The notes under the pieces were generated by a model. That model saw only the letters and a program-made list of their open reading frames with translations, did not search any database and was not told where the DNA came from. A stretch of 64,000 bases of DNA from Ottelia alismoides (Eukaryota > Streptophyta > Magnoliopsida > Alismatales > Hydrocharitaceae): the NCBI GenBank assembly GCA_037367405.1, contig JAZKJV010001876.1, positions 124,001-188,000 of the forward strand, given 5' to 3'. Positions 1-11,471 of the stretch are shown here, one piece after another. Numbering within the stretch: the stretch's first letter is position 1; each line of letters begins with the position of its first letter. The translations under genes and the position numbers were made by a program.

Positions 1-553
1 CTCTTCTTTTCATACAAGAGACATAAGTCTCTCTCTCTCTCTCACTACACGTCATGCCTCTCTCTTCCTCTCTCATGGCCGTGCACCATGGATGCCCTAG
101 AGGGAGTCTCCATCGCCGTAGCATCATCGTTATGTTGCCCAATCGTTTGCACGTGGATCTCCGTCTCTTTCGTTGCGCCTCACTCATGAAGAAGGCGTCG
201 GATCTCGTGTGTCGAGATCTGGAGATCCGTCGCTTGGTTCATCAACATGGATTGCGGGAAGCACGTGTTTCATCAACACGCTCGCAAGCGTGTCCTCCGT
301 CGGATCGGACTTGAAAAAGGAGGTCTCTTCATTTAGAGACTCGATCGCAACCACGCTTCAAGAGGTAATCCTATTACTTGTCTGTGATTTAGATGAAACC
401 ATCCGAGAAGTGTTCTTGGATCTTGTGGTTTCGTCGCATGAAGATTTTAATTTCAGCTGCATAGAGCAACTAGTCCAACTAGTCGTTCTTCGTGGTATTC
501 GATACGATGGTCATGCTTCTATGATGCGCTTGAGGATTTCACCATATCCTTCA
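1..553 (+). repeat. Ty1/copia copy 0: 3' part of the 5' LTR
   Basis: This is the R/U5 part of a copia LTR whose start lies outside the window. It opens just downstream of where the TATA box should be and carries a CT-rich tract near 30-44. It aligns by eye along its length with 7725-8289 of the next LTR, sharing for example the 'ctcgtgtgtcgagat' and 'cgcttcaagaggtaat' blocks. It ends in CCATATCCTTCA just before a primer-binding site. The predicted peptides here (from 54 and 173) are LTR sequence with close counterparts in other copies, not genes. Confidence 0.88.
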
Positions 554-555
554 AG

Positions 556-568
556 TGGTATCGGAGAC
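556..568 (+). other. Primer-binding site, initiator-Met tRNA (mutated), copia copy 0
   Basis: TGGTATCGGAGAC lies two bases after the LTR end. The usual plant PBS is TGGTATCAGAGCC, complementary to the 3' end of the initiator-Met tRNA that primes minus-strand DNA synthesis. Two or three bases have changed. Confidence 0.8.
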
Positions 569-2278
569 TTAGATTGAAGGTTTTGGATACGATCTGCAAG
601 CCTAGGACGACTTGGGTTCGTTAAGGTCGCGAAAGTTTTTGTCGCATTTGATTTTCGCACATCTGTTTAGTAAAAAAATTCGGCCTTATTTAAAATGTGT
701 AAACACGAATTAATCCCTTGGATTTTGTTCCCCATTAAATAAGAAAACCATAGGATCTGAGTTTACGTAATTTGGATTCCGTTTGCTCGAGATATGGTTG
801 TTTTAATGAACATGTATTCACTGCTGCGAGAATTGCGAATCTTAACGTGATTAATGAGTTAATTACTGTTTTGATCCCCCTTTAAATGCGGGAAACATCA
901 CTTAGGTTCTGTCCTAAATCAAATTAGAAATTTTTGAAAATTGAGTTTGTCTAATTTGGATTTAAATTGATTGAGATATATTAATTTTAGTGAGTAGGGG
1001 TCATTGCTGAAATTACAGTCCTAATCAAGAACCATGTGATTGTCAATTAGTGAAATTATTGTTAGTTTCATGAAATAACTATGGAAAATATTTGAGAAAT
1101 ATTTAATGATGACTGTTTCCTTAATTGACATAGACTCAACCAATAAATTGATTAGATTTGATGTAGATCATAATTGGAAATACAATCATCAAACTTCTTG
1201 CTTGAATATGATTGGGAATTTGCCTAGCAAATTTCCGTATAATCAAAATTGTTTTTATTATTACTATATGGTATAATTTAGGTTGAAGAACCGATGATTT
1301 TAAGTACAAATTGATCTATCTGACATTATCCTTTCCTGAGGTGGATATGGTGTCTAGTCGGAGAGCATTGGGGTAGCGGGTTGCAACGTATGTGGTCCAT
1401 CCCACTCTTGTCCGTACTGGCCATGACAGTGGGTAGGGACTCAATAATGTCGGAGAAATCAAGATGAATTTTCTAATTATTAAAATTCGAATTAATACGT
1501 ACTTTGAGATAATACCATATATATATTCAAGTAAAACAATCAAGTTTGTTGATTGAATTGGATTGATAATTAATTTAATATGGTTGAATTAATTATGTCC
1601 AATTGAACCACTCTATTATGAGTAGAGTTGTTATTTCCCTTGGAAGAAGTAATTATGTGAATATGACTCATGATAATTAATTAAAATTTGAATATGAGGT
1701 GGAGGATCACATAAGTGACATGCATGGTCTCCCGTCAAGGCGAAGGGTTCCGTCACCAGAGATTGCATGTCAGAGACGCCTGTCCGAAGTGACAGCTCCT
1801 GCATACAAGCCATTTGGATCTTGCTCGTCGCTTCTCGAAAGAGTAAGGACGTATGTGTAGTGACCCCAATATCAGATCCTCATATTATTTGGGTGATATT
1901 GGATTGCGCATAGCGAGTTGTATTCCTGTTGACGGTTGGTTCAATTAATGACGGGTCAACATCGCCTTAGGAGTGGTGGGCCAGGGTGTTAAAGATCGAA
2001 TTGGGAGATGAATGTTGGACCTGCAAGGTGGAATGTGTTCCCGCTTCTTTTTATCCGAGTTGCAGATTCTCATATTATTGGGATATAACAAAGATAAGGA
2101 AGGAGATCCCAGATCTTGCTTGAGATATAATGGTAAGTATATCTCTTACATTGAAAGTGATTAAGGGAATGAACTTTCAATGTTGACAAGGCAAGACAAC
2201 TTTGATATAAAAATTCCTAAATCAATGTAAAATATGTATATATATAAATATATACACTTATGCAAATTTCTTATTTTA

Positions 2279-2720
2279 GATAATCCGTCATTAAACCCAC
2301 TCAATGTTATATTCAATAATAACCAGTAAAATATCATGGATTGGACTCATGATTTAGATATTGTACTTGCAATTGGATACATAATGTATGTTGTTGCAAT
2401 GTGCAAGTTTCCTCATAATAATGAGGAATTACAATTAAACAGATAATAGGACTACAACCCTAGGGTTTGTATATCTATATATTCTTGATCTCTCATCGGA
2501 TGTACTTTGGAAGTGACATGTCGATGATGATCGCAATTGTCAATTAATCCTTATAAAAATCTAGGAAGATATCCTGGCATACATATGTGCTCTTGACATT
2601 TATCATGTATGATATGGTTCACTGCATCATGCAGAATGGTAGCTCTATAAGAGATGATGTATTCAAAATGTTTGAATACCTACTTGAACCAATATTTCAA
2701 GAGTTTAGATGGATGTATAT
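2279..2720 (+). pseudogene. copia copy 0 gag relic
   Basis: The start matches the gag start of copia-1 at 29505, but the ATG has become ATCC. The words for S-L-N-P-L remain, then a TAA stop at 2327-2329 falls early. Near 2631 a frame reading M-Q-N-G-S-S-I-R-D-D-V-F-K-M-F-E-Y-L matches the gag segment M-Q-E-G-T-S-V-R-E-H-V-L-K-I-F-G-Y-L of copia-1. The same lost start and the same stop occur at 40559-40603. It cannot encode a capsid protein. Confidence 0.7.
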
Positions 2721-3509
2721 ACGATGAGTTTCATCGTTCTACTATCTATACTCTAGTCATTCATGAAGATTCATAATATTCATATTGTATGAATTTAATG
2801 AAGCACATATAAATGTTGAAATGCTATTACATTGAATTCTTTTGAATTTAACGTAAGAGATCCTTAGTCTTAAGCAATGGTTGTTTAAAGATGAAGGGAG
2901 CGCAGTGGAAGCATGGGTCAGACCTGAGTAAGAAGGAAAGTCAAAGAGTTGACCTACTTCTGTGACTTCCCTATGGCATCCAGATAGTTGGATGAATACC
3001 AATACTGCAATGAGTCGATGTATTGATAGTATGACTATCTGGACTACGTAGGATCCTTAGTGAAGGACTCATATAGAGCATCAGAATAATCTACATATAA
3101 TCATTGACTTCGACTTACTTATTTGATAAGATAAACTCTAATAATTGTATCTCAATCTTCTAACAACACTTGCAATAGGTTGCATATGTTTTAGAAGACT
3201 AGAAAATTTGATCCTAAGGTTTATAGTTATTCATTGATAGACTTGTTAATTTCAGTGGGAGAACCCTTAGTCTTAGAGAATTTCTCTATGACCTAGATAT
3301 AAGAATACACTCATTGTTTGTTTCTAAATGTTGGAAATAAACATGAATTCTGAGATAGAACTATCATAAAGAGTTATGATGGATATATTTCAGATAGTAA
3401 TCTAATATCTAGTGGACTCCACAAAATTAGAAAATTAATGAATGGTTCATTAAGATTTCTAATACTGAAAATTTAAACCTTTATAAGATCAGTTGGAGGA
3501 TGAAGATCA

Positions 3510-4130
3510 TTTGACAATGATCTGGCATCATGTTTTGGACATATGTCTATTGATGAAATCAATGGACTAGTGAGAGATGAAACTTTAGATTGTCTAAAGG
3601 TTCAATCTTACATACTTGTGAATATTGTATTCAAAAGTAAAAATGTCCAATACTCCCTTCCTTGGGAAAGGTGTAAGATGTCAAGGTATTCAAGATCTCA
3701 TACATATTGATGTATGTGGATCATCTATATCATAGTAAGCATTATGGATATGTGATATCTGTTGATGATTATGTATGATATGAGATTTCTTCTCTTCACT
3801 TGAGAAACCTTTGAAATGTTCAAAGATTTCATTATTTTTCGTTTAGAACCAAAGTTTGAAGGAAGATAAAATGAATTTGATCTAATATAGATAGCAAGTA
3901 CCTGCTAGATAAATTCAAAGAATACCTTATGGAGATACGAATATCATTTCTATCTCAATCCTCCTAATACACCTTGACTTAATAGAGTTATAGGGAGATA
4001 CAATTGGATCATGTGTGACATGATTTGATCAATGATGAATTTTAGCATAATTTCCTCTTAGTTTCCTGGTATATATGTAGCAGAGACTACATTATATATC
4101 CTCAATGAGATTCCATGCAAGTAAGCTTGA
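3510..4130 (+). pseudogene. copia copy 0 GAG-pre-integrase and integrase relic
   Basis: The sequence near 3517 corresponds to the M-I-W-Q-Q-R-L-G-H-L pre-integrase motif of copia-1. The H-A-D-V-C-G-P integrase segment is represented near 3700-3725, followed by a TAG stop at 3733-3735 that copia-2 shares (42024-42026). The region around the second catalytic Asp reads as a degraded copy of S-D-R-G-G-E-Y near 3880-3905. Several indels remove any frame. Confidence 0.7.
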
Positions 4131-4444
4131 ATTGAGCACTAGAGAGTGCAGCTTCATTAGGAAAATAAAGGATGGTATTGGATACCTACTTTATGACCTT
4201 GAGATTCTTAAAAGATCTTATCTCTAAGAATATTATTCTTAAAGGATGACGCTCTTGAGAATCAAGAAGAAGATGAAGTGTAGGAACTCATTTAATCTTG
4301 AGAAGATAATGAGGCTCCTGAGATAGGGAACTAAAAGGACAATTAAAGATTAAACACTAATACTTCTTCAAATGAGTTTGAAGATGTATTCCACGTGTTG
4401 ATTAAATCTGACAAATGACTGGACTTCATGTGATGAAGCTCCTA

Positions 4445-4870
4445 AGGATCATGATATGGAAAGATGGATGCTAGCAATAAAGTCTAAAGTAGACTTCATA
4501 TACAAGTGTTGTATATGGACCCTCAAGGATCCACCTATATGGGTAAGAGCCATAAAGGTATAAATGGATCATCAAGAGAAAGAAGTCAAGATTGCATTCC
4601 TCTATGAATACCTCTCTGTTGATATTTGCATGAAGTAGCCCCAGGGCTTCATAGTTGAGGAAAGCAAGATGTGCAAGCTAAACGAATCCATTTATGGACT
4701 CAAATAAGCTTCTTGTAGCTGGAACATAAGATTGAATGCAATTTTAAATATTATGATTTCGGATATAATCTTGATGAACCATGTGAATCTTAGAGGGAGT
4801 GCCATTGTGTTCATCGTCCTAAATGTAGATAATATCCTAATCATTAGGAATGATATAATGATAATAATAA
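4445..4870 (+). pseudogene. copia copy 0 reverse transcriptase relic
   Basis: Near 4575 the DNA still resembles the V-K-T-A-F-L-N RT motif and the G-L-K-Q-A-S-R-S-W-N motif. The Gln codon of the latter is a TAA stop (4705-4707). The catalytic Y-V-D-D site is N-V-D-N here (near 4822-4833). About 160 bp present in the other copies is missing before 4575. The stop and the Asp-to-Asn change are shared with copia-2. Confidence 0.75.
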
Positions 4871-5668
4871 GTGTTTTATAATATGGTTATTCCATAACTT
4901 GAGATATGATCTCAAGGATACCTCTTGGATCTTAGTTCTGAAGGTTTTCAAAAGCAAAGAGAAGAGGGTATTGAGACTATAAAAGTAGTGGTACACCTTG
5001 AACATATTCCATTTTTTGGAAAATTCCATGAAAGGCTTCCATCCCTTAAGATATGGTACTGCCCTATCAAAAGGGATATCACCTCAAAGAGTTGAGGAAG
5101 TGAATGCCAGAACTGCTTACACTTGTGCGTCAATTACAAGAAGCTGAGTGTATGCTAGATGTGTACAAAAGCTAGATATCTGCCATGTACTGGGAGTAGT
5201 AAACTGTTACTAATCCTAATATGGAGAGAAAATACTTGATTGCAGTAATAACAATATCTTCACAGAGGACAACATTTTTTGAGATAGTGATCTCAAAGTC
5301 TTATCTTCAAAAAAACTTAAGATTTTATACATAGAGATCTAAAAGATTTTAACGGTGGATACCTTAGGAGATAGAGATCTCTAGGAATAATGGTATTCTG
5401 ATAAGGATTATGGAAATACTGGTTATGATAATTATTAGGCTATAGTGTCAAGGACACTATAACCAACGATATTGAGTATTGGTTGCATAAGATGCAATAT
5501 TCACATTAGACGCGAGCACTGTTACTGGAGATATGCAAGTACTGTAAAAGGACTTGGCATAGTCTCGCGGGAACATAGTGACTGATCGGCTTACCTAGCT
5601 ATTTTCTTAATAGCCTATGATTGTCACATGAGTGCGGGTTTAAATGATTAGCCCATTAATGGCTCTTT

Positions 5669-5683
5669 GGGCTAGTGGGCGAT
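5669..5683 (+). other. Polypurine tract, copia copy 0
   Basis: GGGCTAGTGGGCGAT lies directly before the LTR start TGTTGGACATG. The other copies read GGGCTAGTGGGAGAT, so one purine is lost here. It primes plus-strand DNA synthesis in copia elements. Confidence 0.7.
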
Positions 5684-6962
5684 TGTTGGACATGCGAGCC
5701 CACGACGAGCCATTATGCAATAAATGTTATTGCGAATATCATTCCGTGATATGAAATGAAGAATAAATAATTTGCATAATAGCTCCCTTAGTACAATTAG
5801 GGTTATGTACCATGGACATCTTAATGATCATACAGTTGTTGATTCAATTATTAAATCATAGAGGCTGGTGCTTGGATGAATATCTAATGAGTTAGATTGA
5901 GGACTCATCAAGCACCGTCAAATGATTGTTAAGAGATGATCTCCAGTCAGAGTAGGAGATGGCAATCCTTTCTCATTTAGGCTGATATCTAACTGACCTC
6001 TTGATGCAGGTCCTCTGCATTGGAATAGAGATTTGGAGGTGTTAGATAAGTTAGGTCAAAGAGTTGACTTAACAAGATCGAGATAACCAAAGCCCTCTAT
6101 CGTATGTTGTAGCGATACAAGCACGTGTCCTCTGACCGGAGAAAGATGTGTTACTATATGTCTGAGTATGTACATTTGGCAGACTAATAGGTTGATGACC
6201 TAATCAATATCTATACACCGGTGCGCTGGTATGCATATGAGGGCATATGAGTAATACAATCTCTCAAAGGGATCATACAAGTTCATTTACTGAACCGGAA
6301 GACATAAGCTCACTCATGAGATATTGGGAAGAATCAAATTCCGTGCATGGTCGTCTTGCTTTGGAAGCTTGACTGAATTTGTAGGTTTGATATATACTTT
6401 TGGAAAGTATATGATCAAGACCTAGTATGATATATGATTTTGGAAAGTATATCATCGATACCAACTCCCAATGATCGAATGAGGAACTTACTGATAAAAC
6501 CATGAAGTAGACAGTATAAAGTTGATCCAATACTTCAGGTTTATTCTGAGTCTTCCAGTATGCAGGATGTAAAGGTAGTGGGAATACATGAGGGTGATGT
6601 GATCATAAACGATTGTATAACCATGATGCTTCCATTCCTAGGGAGTGATGAAACGGGTCTGGATTTTAGTGACTCCTCTCAGTAGAGAAAAAATATGATC
6701 TTGGTCCAAATATTAGACATTGATCTGAATGTGAATCAAATGCAATGAAAAGATTAGATTTGCGATCTTGATTTCATCAAGCATCTATGGGAGGCCCACG
6801 ATCTAGATTTGAGATATGATCTCAATATCCAAGTCACTATACGTGGAACAATACAATCACCCTGTCCTTATCTCCAAGTAACCGCGGAGAAAGCACATTA
6901 TCCTTGAAAGGGTTCAGGATAATTTCATTGTTGATAATATGTATCTGAGCATTGAGACAATT

Positions 6963-7332
6963 GATAATTAAACGTGATTTAATTATCATGAATAAAATTT
7001 GATTCATATTATAAGGAGAGTTATCTAAGATAATTAAATGTGATTTAATTACCGAAGATGTGAATAATGTGAATGCGATTCATATTATTTGGGCATACGA
7101 GAATAGAGATCCAAGATGATTAAATGTGATTTAATTATCGTAGATATGAATAATGTGGATAGCAATGTCCATATTAGTCATATATATTATAAATGTGATT
7201 TATAATATATAAGAGAGAGCTATTTGTAATTTACATTTGTTAATTAAATGTTGATGTGAATTGGATTCACATCGGACAATTAATTGAAAATGTAATTCAC
7301 ATTTTATTTTGGGTTGTGAATGTGATTTACAA
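6963..7332. repeat. Hairpin array in copia U3 (copy 0)
   Basis: A run of short inverted repeats, most with a three-base loop. They lie at 6963-6987 (11-bp arms, loop GTG, one mismatch), 7031-7051 (9 bp, GTG), 7066-7086 (9 bp with one G.U, GCG), 7115-7139 (11 bp, GTG, one G.U), 7181-7211 (14 bp perfect, GTG), 7253-7273 (9 bp perfect, TGG) and 7314-7332 (8 bp with one G.U, GTG). A looser one lies at 7151-7176. The arms differ from hairpin to hairpin, but the core AAT-NNN-ATT is kept. The copia-1 and copia-2 LTRs have the same order. Confidence 0.75.
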
Positions 7333-7442
7333 TTTTCCAATGGTAAGATTGCAATACTCACAAAATAAATATGAATTATTTTTGTAGAATAATTTACAAC
7401 AAGTGTTGTTGTAAATCTTGGAGATTTCCATGAAATAATGTA

Positions 7443-7464
7443 ATCTCATGAGATCTCATGAGAT
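7443..7464. repeat. Perfect 22-bp palindrome in copia LTR
   Basis: This is an exactly self-complementary sequence built on the unit ATCTCATGAG, about 230 bp upstream of the TATA box. A partial third unit follows. The copia-1 and copia-2 LTRs have a different long inverted repeat at the corresponding place. Confidence 0.8.
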
Positions 7465-7694
7465 GACATGAGATTGCCACCAAATCGCATATTATGGAAA
7501 GAGGCAATCTTCATTCCATAAATCTCCATGCTTGATTGATTTAATTTGGGATTGATTTATATTGATTTATCAATATAGATTTCATCTAAATTAAATTAAT
7601 TGTTGTTGGTTTTACCAACACAAATCTTAGCCATTAAAAGAAACACAATCAATGAGAGCTATTGGATTTGTGTTGTCCATGGATCCCAAAATAT

Positions 7695-7702
7695 TATAAA
7701 AG
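7695..7702 (+). promoter_or_regulatory. TATA box of copia copy 0 LTR
   Basis: TATAAAAG lies about 45 bp upstream of a long CT tract. The same pair recurs in the other copia LTRs. It probably marks the U3/R boundary region. Confidence 0.65.
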
Positions 7703-7741
7703 GAGAGGCACCCCTTTGCTCGTCTTTGCATACAAGAGATA

Positions 7742-7745
<4 letters not shown>

Positions 7746-7779
<34 letters not shown>
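7746..7779 (+). repeat. CT microsatellite / pyrimidine patch in LTR
   Basis: About 15 CT repeats lie just downstream of the TATA box. Shorter tracts occupy the same place in the other copia LTRs (near 30-44, 27180-27220, 35420-35470, 38300-38345, 46193-46245). It resembles the pyrimidine patch often found around plant transcription starts. The length varies between copies, as expected of slippage. Confidence 0.8.
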
Positions 7780-7782
<3 letters not shown>

Positions 7783-8289
7783 ACATGTCAGCTCTCTCTA
7801 TTCCTCTCTCATGTCCGTCCACCATGGATTCCCTAGAGGGAGTCTCCATCACCGTAGCATTGTCGTTATGCTGCCCGATCGTTTGCTCATGGATCTCTGT
7901 CTCCTCCGGTGCGCTTCACTCTTGAAGATGACTTCGGATCTCGTGTGTCGAGATCAGGAGATCTGCCGCTTGGATCATTAACATGGATTGTAGGAAGCAC
8001 GTGTTTTATCAACATGATCGCAAGCGTCTCCTCCGTCGGATCGGACTTGAGACAGGAGGTCTCTTTGTTTAGGGACTCGATCGCTATCACGCTTCAAGAG
8101 GTAATCTTATCACTTGTTTGTGGTTTAGACGAAACAATCCGAGAAGTGTTCTTGGATCATGTGGTTTCATCGCATGAAAATTTTAATTTCCGCTGCATAG
8201 AACAACTAGTGCGACTAGTCGTTCTTCGTCGTATTCGATACGATGCCCACGCTTCCGTGATGCGTTTAAGGATTTCACCATATCCTTAA

Positions 8290-8945
8290 AACGGTATCAG
8301 AGCCTTAGGTCGAAGGTTTTGATACGATCCGCAAACCTAGGACGACTTGGGTTTGTTAAGGTCGCGAAAATTTTTGTCGCATTTGATTTTCGCACATCTG
8401 TTTAACGAATAAATTAGGCCTTGCTTAAAATGTTTAAACTAGAATTAATCACTTGTACTTTGTTCCTCATTAAGTAAGGAAATCATAGGATCTTATTTTA
8501 CGTAATTTGGGTTTCTGTTTGCTCGATATATGGTTGTTTTAATGAACATGTATTCACTGTTGCCAGAACTGCGAATCTTAACTGATTAATGAGTTAATTA
8601 CTGTTTTGATCCACCTCGAAATGCATGAAATATCACTTACGTTCTGTCCTAAATCAAATTAACAATCTTAAAAATTGAGTTTGTCTAATTTGAATTTAAA
8701 TTGATTGAGATATGTTAATTTTAGTGAGTAGGGGTCATTGCAGAAATTACAGTCCTAATCAAGAACCATGTGATTGTCAATTAGTGAAATTATTGTTAAT
8801 TTCATGAAATAATTGTGGAAAATATTTGAGAAATATTTAATGATGATTATTTCCTTAATTGACATACCCTAACCAATAAATTGATGATATTTGATCTAGA
8901 TCATTATTGGAAACACAATCATCAAACTTCTTGCTTGAATAGGAT
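8290..8945 (+). mobile_element. Truncated 5' internal region of a second copia unit
   Basis: A PBS-like CGGTATCAGAGCC at 8292-8304 is followed by copia leader that aligns by eye with 556-1215, including the blocks 'ggtcattgcagaaattac' and 'cttcttgcttgaata'. It stops abruptly at 8945, where Athila LTR sequence begins. The rest of this copia unit has been lost. Confidence 0.85.
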
Positions 8946-10038
8946 TGGGATATTTGCAGCAAGCCCCCTGAAGGTTCTCTTAATTACACATGAGCCCCAT
9001 CGACCAAGGCACGCGCATGACACATGATCTACTGGCGATTTTGCAAGCAGACCCTCTGGAAAATTGGTAATTACATCTAGGTCCTCCCTGCTTATTTTAT
9101 TTATATTTATTTTATTGCATATGTACCCCTATCTTTCCCCTTTATTTCGAACCACAATGTCGATGTATTTTATTTATCCAAAAATATCAAGATTTTTGTC
9201 ACTTAATTATCTACATTCCTACATATTGTGGACATTTTTGTGATCGATGGTTAATTAATAATTAATTGTTTTGTAGAAATTTGCATATTTTGGCCAGTCT
9301 GTGCTCTTAAAATTTCATCTGATTAACCATTGCTCTAAAAACTCTCTAAAAATCAAATATTGTAGAATTAATTGTGCTTGACATTGTGCCCAAAAATATT
9401 TGCATTTGTCCCTGTAAAAATCATTTTGCATATTTCAATGTTTGATTTTTATAGGTATTGAAACTAGTATTTTATAGGTTTAGGTTTTTTCTGAGATCAA
9501 TCACCTAGTGATAGATATTAGATAATTTTATTCATTGAAAATAATTAGATTTAATATTTATTATAATTAAATATCGAAATTCATTTTGTTTGCATTTAAA
9601 AATTCATAAAAAATTCATATTGCATCCAAAAATTTCGAAAAAATTATAGTGCATTCATTTCATCATATTTTACATTGTGGATAAGTCTCGTATTTTTCAG
9701 ACATCGTTTGGGCATAATTCACATTTTAGTCCCTTAAATAGGCCAAAATTGCATTTTGCATCCTGTATTGCATTAGAAATTCCAAAAAAAGACCGCCTCG
9801 AAAATCACACACAAATTCTGATAGACATAATTCTAAGTTGTTCCTTTGCCTCCTTGTATTTGACCTTGGGACTTGCACAAGTAAAATAAACATAAAACCA
9901 CGAGATTAAAAATTAAATAATTATTTATCATTATTTTCTTGACCAATTCCGATTGCCGCCTACAACGAAATGACAAATCATTATTTTTAAGCGAACGATA
10001 AATACACATCTTTAACACGCACGATTTCGGACTTGTCA
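8946..10038 (+). repeat. Element A 5' LTR, only the last 1.1 kb
   Basis: It aligns with 21745-22851 of the 3' LTR (about 10% different by eye in the first 350 bp) and ends ...GACTTGTCA. The 3' LTR extends a further 2.28 kb upstream of the matching point, so the first two thirds of this LTR are missing. Peptides predicted within (9677-9889 and 9833-10108) are not supported as genes. Confidence 0.85.
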
Positions 10039-10040
10039 TA

Positions 10041-10058
10041 TGGCGCCATTGCCGGAGT
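10041..10058 (+). other. Primer-binding site, tRNA-Asp, element A
   Basis: TGGCGCCATTGCCGGAGT lies two bases after the LTR end. It resembles the Athila PBS TGGCGCCGTTGCCGGGGA, complementary to the 3' end of plant tRNA-Asp, with a few changes. Confidence 0.82.
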
Positions 10059-11471
10059 GGCAACGACTTAGTTTTGTGTTTGAAAAGTTTTCGTTCGATT
10101 TTCCACATTCGGGTAGTATGACCCCCAAATTTTCTACGGTAACTTCCATTTGTTTTCCTGCATTTATTTTCAGCATTTATTTTTCTTGTCTATTGTATTA
10201 TTTTTGGGTCACTCTCTTACCTTATCTCTCTTATTTTTCTTGCGAGGTACACGACGTACGTGGAGCGTTTTTTCAAGAAACTGGAGCATCTTCACCAACT
10301 TCCAAAAATCCGTAATTAATTTAAGATCGATTGGAGTCGTGAGAGAGCGTGGAGTCTAGATTTTTTTCTGCAAATTTTAAATTTCTGTAATTAATTGCTC
10401 ATTTACAGCGGTGTTCGTTTGGACTCTTACGTATGTAAAAGACTATGAACTTTCTTCTGTGGTGTGTCATGGCCTGTTTCACTCTCCGGTGAGGGTGGGA
10501 CCCGACTTGAGTGGCGATTATGATAGACCTGCACATACAGCTCTCAAAGTATTTTTAATTTCTTGATTGTGCTCACAATAATTAATCCAAACTTCACTTA
10601 AACTGAGACACACATAGATCGTTCAATTTAGCCAAAAATTTAACTCAATTCTTTTCCGCTAATAGAACTTTCTGCTAGGTACGGTTTTTCATCGGCTTGC
10701 ACTCATTTAGAATAATCTTTCAATTTCTGTCTAGCGTCCCAAATGGAGATTGCGAGGATTCACTGTAAGTCTTCTTAATGAGCACACATCATAGTTTTTC
10801 GCGTGCATCTGTTTTTCACGAACTTCTCCCTCTTGTTTTTATCACATAACTATAAAGAACATTGGGACTGGATGATAGACGTATATTTGTGCTCATTTAA
10901 ATTCTTCAGTGATCACCTAATTAAAATTGGGATTGCTAAATATAGCTGATCCTAAGAACCAATAAAATAAAGAATTCTTGTGGGAGAGCAACCCCGACAT
11001 TGTTTGCTTTTATCTTGCAGCGAGGAGAGAGACACACATTAGGATAAATCCAACGCAGGATTTTCATATTAACTACTGATTCTACTAAAAACAATTAGCT
11101 ACTTCTCAGTGAGGATCTAACGGGTAGCCGATAAATGGTTCGGATTTCCTTAGCAGAGTGGGTGGTTTAGAGGATACTGCGTAAGGCTCCGTCCTCAAGT
11201 AACACAGATAGCCGTTTTACGGTCCGTACTTACTCCTATACTGGCTGAAAGTAGGTGCAACTAGTTGTAAGAATACATGACAATCGGTAGGGAAATACAA
11301 GCACCTAACAACTCATTTAGACAGTTTGCAAGATTTGAATTCTCACCAATTAAAAATTGACAAGATAACTGGTCGACTCTTACGACCTTCACTGAGTGAG
11401 TTGGTGAAACAAAGCTTTGTATTGTGTTTGATTTGTGTGTAGAACTTAGTTAATCATCGAATACCGCACAC
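10059..11471 (+). other. Element A leader between PBS and gag
   Basis: About 1.4 kb without a credible coding frame, as expected of the long 5' untranslated leader of Athila elements. The sequence TCTTGCAG at 11015-11022 would fit a splice acceptor, but there is no independent support. I see no other feature. Confidence 0.55.

Larger units (their letters stand above)
554..5683 (+). pseudogene. Decayed internal region (gag-pol relic) of copia copy 0
   Basis: No long reading frame survives, but the order matches a copia gag-pol when compared with the better copy at 27699-33425. A 1.7-kb leader (554-2278) precedes gag relics near 2279-2720, GAG-pre-integrase and integrase relics at 3510-4130, reverse transcriptase at 4445-4870 and the RT/RNase H join near 5160-5250. 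Stops and indels are frequent. Many lesions are shared with the separate copy at 38836-44155, which suggests that the source element was already defective. The leader contains the block at 1310-1450 (GGTGTCTAGTCGGAGAGC...) that recurs in all copia copies here. Confidence 0.85.
5684..8289 (+). repeat. copia copy 0 complete LTR (2.6 kb), shared by two internal regions
   Basis: It begins TGTTGGACATGCGAGCCC after the PPT and ends at the point matching CCATATCCTTCA (here CCATATCCTTAA). The order inside is U3 with a hairpin array, a TATA box at 7695, a CT tract, and R/U5 matching 1-553. It is followed not by host DNA but by a second PBS-like sequence (GGTATCAGAGCC at 8293) and copia leader. It therefore serves as the 3' LTR of copy 0 and the 5' LTR of a truncated second unit. 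The peptides predicted at 7600-8289 are LTR sequence. Confidence 0.87.

Noticed and set aside
7600..8289. Peptides of 78-126 residues at 7600-8289, and similar ones at 54-577
   Set aside because: They are CT tract and U5 of copia LTRs. The frames are not kept in the copia-1 or copia-2 LTRs.
8946..8957. TGGGATATTTGC as the genuine left end of element A's LTR (1.1-kb LTRs, 21745-22851)
   Set aside because: There is no polypurine tract before 21745, whereas a good one ends at 19460 right before a TG-type terminal hairpin. The 1.1-kb match is better explained by truncation of the 5' copy.
10041..10058. A tRNA gene fragment at the PBS positions
   Set aside because: Only the 12-18 bases complementary to the tRNA 3' end are present, directly after LTR ends, as expected of primer-binding sites.
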